From assembly GCA_016882305.1 (NCBI GenBank), contig VGQX01000004.1, forward strand, positions 1-54,421: a stretch of 54,421 nt of DNA, given 5' to 3'. The translations under genes were made by a program, and so were the position numbers. Below, one piece after another: positions 52,647 through 54,421 of the stretch. The stretch is from Cyanobacteria bacterium K_Offshore_surface_m2_239 (lineage in GTDB: Bacteria; Cyanobacteriota; Cyanobacteriia; PCC-6307; Cyanobiaceae). How positions within the stretch are numbered: the stretch's first letter is position 1; every line of letters starts with the position of its first letter. The notes below the pieces were generated by a model. That model was not told where the DNA came from. It made no database searches and worked only from the letters and a program-made list of their open reading frames with translations.

Positions 52647-54421
52647 TCACAACGGTCCCCAGGGATCGTCGTCCTCCCGCCGCCAGCGCGAGGCCCGCTC
52701 CCGATCGCGGTCGGGGTCTCTCAAGCGGTCGCGATCCAGGTCGCGGTCGCGATTGAGGTCCCGGGAGCGGTCGCGATCCCGGGAACGGTCGCGATCCCAG
52801 GCGCGGTCGCGGGGTGGCGGACTTTCGCGGAACCCTCCCCCCCCCGGGGCGTAGGGCGGTTCCGGGAACGTGCGGTCGGACCGGCCCCCGCGTCCCTCCC
52901 AGCTGTCCCAGTCGTCGTCGTCAGAGAAGAGCTCATCCTTGAGGGAGCCGAGAGTGTTCTTCAGCCCCTGCAGGGGACCGCCCTCGTTGCGCTGCTCGCT
53001 GAGCAGACGGCGGTTGAGGCCGAAGAGCGCCTCCTGCAACTGGCTCACGGCCAGCTCCAGCTCGGCGTCGTCCGCCTGGCTGTCGGCCAGCAGATCCTGC
53101 AGTTGCCGCACGGCCAGCTCAACGCCGCGCTGTTGCCGTTCCGCTCCATAGGGACCCAGCTCCAGGGCGGCGTCCCGCAGGCGGCGCTCCGCCTGGGAAA
53201 CCAGGGTGAGGGCGCGATTGCGCCGATCGATCACGGCCCGCTTGCGGCGATCCTCCGCCGCCTTGCGCTCCGCCTCCTCCAGCAGGGCCTGAATCTCCTC
53301 CTCGCTGAGGTTGGAGCCCCCCTGGATGGAGACGCTCTGCTGACGGCCGGTGGTGCGGTCGGAGGCGGACACCTGCAGAAGTCCGTTGGCGTCGATGTCA
53401 AAGGAGACCTGCACCTGGGGCACCCCGCGGGGGGCGGGGGGAATGCCAGCGAGGCGGAAGCGTCCGAGGGATTTGTTGTCCTCCGCCATCTGCCTTTCGC
53501 CCTGCAACACATGAATGTCCACCGAATTCTGATTGGCTTCCGAGGTGCTGAACACGTCGCTGCGTCGCACGGGAATCGGCGTGTTGCGGGGAATGAGCAC
53601 CTTCATCAGGCCACCAATCGTTTCCAATCCCAACGAGAGGGGGGTGACATCGTTGAGCATGAGGTCACGCAATTCACCCGTCAGGATTCCGGCCTGCACG
53701 GCGGCACCGATGGCCACCACTTCGTCGGGATTCACCGATTGACAGGGGTCGCGGGGGATGAGGGTGCGCACCATTTCTTGCACCATCGGCATGCGGGTCG
53801 CCCCGCCCACCAGCACCACATCATCGATGGACTCCGCATTGAGATTGGCATCGCGCAGGGCGCGCTGCACCGGACGCAGGAGGCGATCGAGCAGTTCCGG
53901 GCAGAGAGCCTCGAAGGTGGCGCGCTCGAGGGTGGTCTCGATGTGGAGGGGGCCTTCGGGGCCGGTGGCGATGAACGGGAGGGAGATCGGGGCGCTGCGC
54001 ACGCCGGAGAGCTCCTGCTTGGCCTTTTCCGCCGCCTCGCTGAGGCGTTGCAGAGCCTGGCGGTCGCGGCGGAGATCGAGCCCGTGCTCCTTGAGGAAGG
54101 CCTCCGCCACCCAGTCCACGATGCGTTGGTCCCAGTCGTTGCCCCCGAGCTGGGTGTCGCCGCTGGTGGCTTTGACGTCAAACACGCCGTTGGCGATGCG
54201 TAGAAGGGACACGTCAAAGGTGCCGCCGCCGAGATCGAAGACCAGCACGCGTTTGACCGTGGTGCGATCGAATCCGTAGGCCAGGGCGGCGGCGGTGGGC
54301 TCGTTGAGGATGCGCTCCACGGTGATGCCCGCCAGTCGGCCCGCGTCGCGGGTGGCCTGGCGCTGGGCGTCGTTGAAGTAGGCGGGGACGGTGATCACCG
54401 CCGCTTCGACCGGTTCGCCCA
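52647..54421 (-). CDS. dnaK3: Hsp70 chaperone DnaK (DnaK3-like), 5' part beyond the window
   Basis: ATP-driven chaperone. The visible part begins within the nucleotide-binding domain ([20 protein letters not shown]) and includes [43 protein letters not shown] and the substrate-binding domain ([15 protein letters not shown], then a region ending [13 protein letters not shown]). The C-terminal tail after about 52870 is not the usual EEVD-like end but a long Arg/Asp-rich tract ([14 protein letters not shown] and more) ending DDDPWGPL. Extended tails are known for cyanobacterial DnaK3, which associates with thylakoids. Combined with the downstream type II dnaJ, DnaK3 is the best match. Confidence 0.9.
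   Translation of the reverse strand, partial: GEPVEAAVITVPAYFNDAQRQATRDAGRLAGITVERILNEPTAAALAYGFDRTTVKRVLVFDLGGGTFDVSLLRIANGVFDVKATSGDTQLGGNDWDQRIVDWVAEAFLKEHGLDLRRDRQALQRLSEAAEKAKQELSGVRSAPISLPFIATGPEGPLHIETTLERATFEALCPELLDRLLRPVQRALRDANLNAESIDDVVLVGGATRMPMVQEMVRTLIPRDPCQSVNPDEVVAIGAAVQAGILTGELRDLMLNDVTPLSLGLETIGGLMKVLIPRNTPIPVRRSDVFSTSEANQNSVDIHVLQGERQMAEDNKSLGRFRLAGIPPAPRGVPQVQVSFDIDANGLLQVSASDRTTGRQQSVSIQGGSNLSEEEIQALLEEAERKAAEDRRKRAVIDRRNRALTLVSQAERRLRDAALELGPYGAERQQRGVELAVRQLQDLLADSQADDAELELAVSQLQEALFGLNRRLLSEQRNEGGPLQGLKNTLGSLKDELFSDDDDWDSWEGRGGRSDRTFPEPPYAPGGGGFRESPPPRDRAWDRDRSRDRDRSRDLNRDRDLDRDRLRDPDRDRERASRWRREDDDPWGPL
52701..52812. repeat. Degenerate repeats encoding the Arg/Asp tail of DnaK
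   Basis: Repeated GCGGTCGCGATCC-type units, about 12-18 bases long and imperfect, encode the minus-strand Asp-Arg-Asp-Arg-Ser tract. Repeat expansion is a likely origin of the tail. Confidence 0.6.

Noticed and set aside
52701-52812. Possible CRISPR-like array
   Set aside because: Repeats are short, irregular and without unique spacers; they lie in frame in dnaK and encode the Arg/Asp tail.
1-54421. tRNA and rRNA genes
   Set aside because: Intergenic gaps were read for T-loop-like GGTTCGAATCC and CCA-proximal stems; none was convincing. Small RNAs cannot be excluded by eye.

Overview
The window is a chromosomal segment of a high-GC unicellular cyanobacterium, most likely of the Synechococcus/Cyanobium (picocyanobacterial) group. 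The evidence is the set of cyanobacterial families seen by eye: the divergent cyanobacterial Hfq, an LrtA-type long hibernation factor beside deoC and recO, Ycf35/DUF1257, DUF1995, DUF3110, DUF4330, a DUF1651 protein (a family I know only from picocyanobacteria), a dnaK3-dnaJ3-type pair and cyanobacterial-type PEP-CTERM tails. All family assignments are by recognition of motifs; no search was run.

Layout. 1-7.2 kb: an acyl-CoA/ACP synthetase (cut by the window start) and lipB on the minus strand, diverging from hpf-deoC-recO-MFS transporter-GT4 glycosyltransferase on the plus strand, with ATGA/GTGA-type overlaps. 7.2-17.7 kb: an ArnT/PMT-type glycosyltransferase, a small membrane protein with a ClC transporter, an orphan double-ATPase ABC protein, a bifunctional Rel/SpoT, a BASS-family transporter and a DUF1400 hydrolase. 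17.7-31.9 kb: an accessory region with patches of lower GC. It holds three proteins with PEP-CTERM-like sorting tails (an amidase, a protein of unknown function and a trypsin-like protease), an orphan BcsA-like GT2, a frameshifted secreted protein with a fimbrial-chaperone-like domain, and an IS3-derived element without its catalytic residues. Interleaved with these are ordinary genes (clpB, a small Cys-rich protein, DUF1651, GH57). 32-54.4 kb: conserved housekeeping: dacB, DUF4330, DUF1995, a NifS-like desulfurase, dapF, hfq, leuS, pgi, a lysozyme-like protein, a muramoyl amidase, an M61 protease, ycf35, purN, argC, ribBA, mtnP, murQ, DUF3110, dnaJ and a partial dnaK.

How genes work together. 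Cell-wall turnover is spread over dacB, murQ and the Amidase_2 protein. Proteostasis is represented by clpB and dnaK/dnaJ, and stringent and hibernation control by rel and hpf. Primary metabolism is represented by lipB, deoC, pgi, dapF, argC, purN, ribBA and mtnP. The accessory region looks like a surface or secreted-protein locus, and it is remarkable for repeated reading-frame breaks: the amidase signal peptide, a small gene just upstream of the PEP-CTERM protein, the chaperone-like protein and a Gly-rich remnant each appear split across frames. That is either a decaying island or local sequence error. The best leads are this PEP-CTERM locus, the catalytically altered but frame-intact IS3 derivative, and a DapF carrying a four-cysteine C-terminal extension overlapped by a cysteine desulfurase gene.
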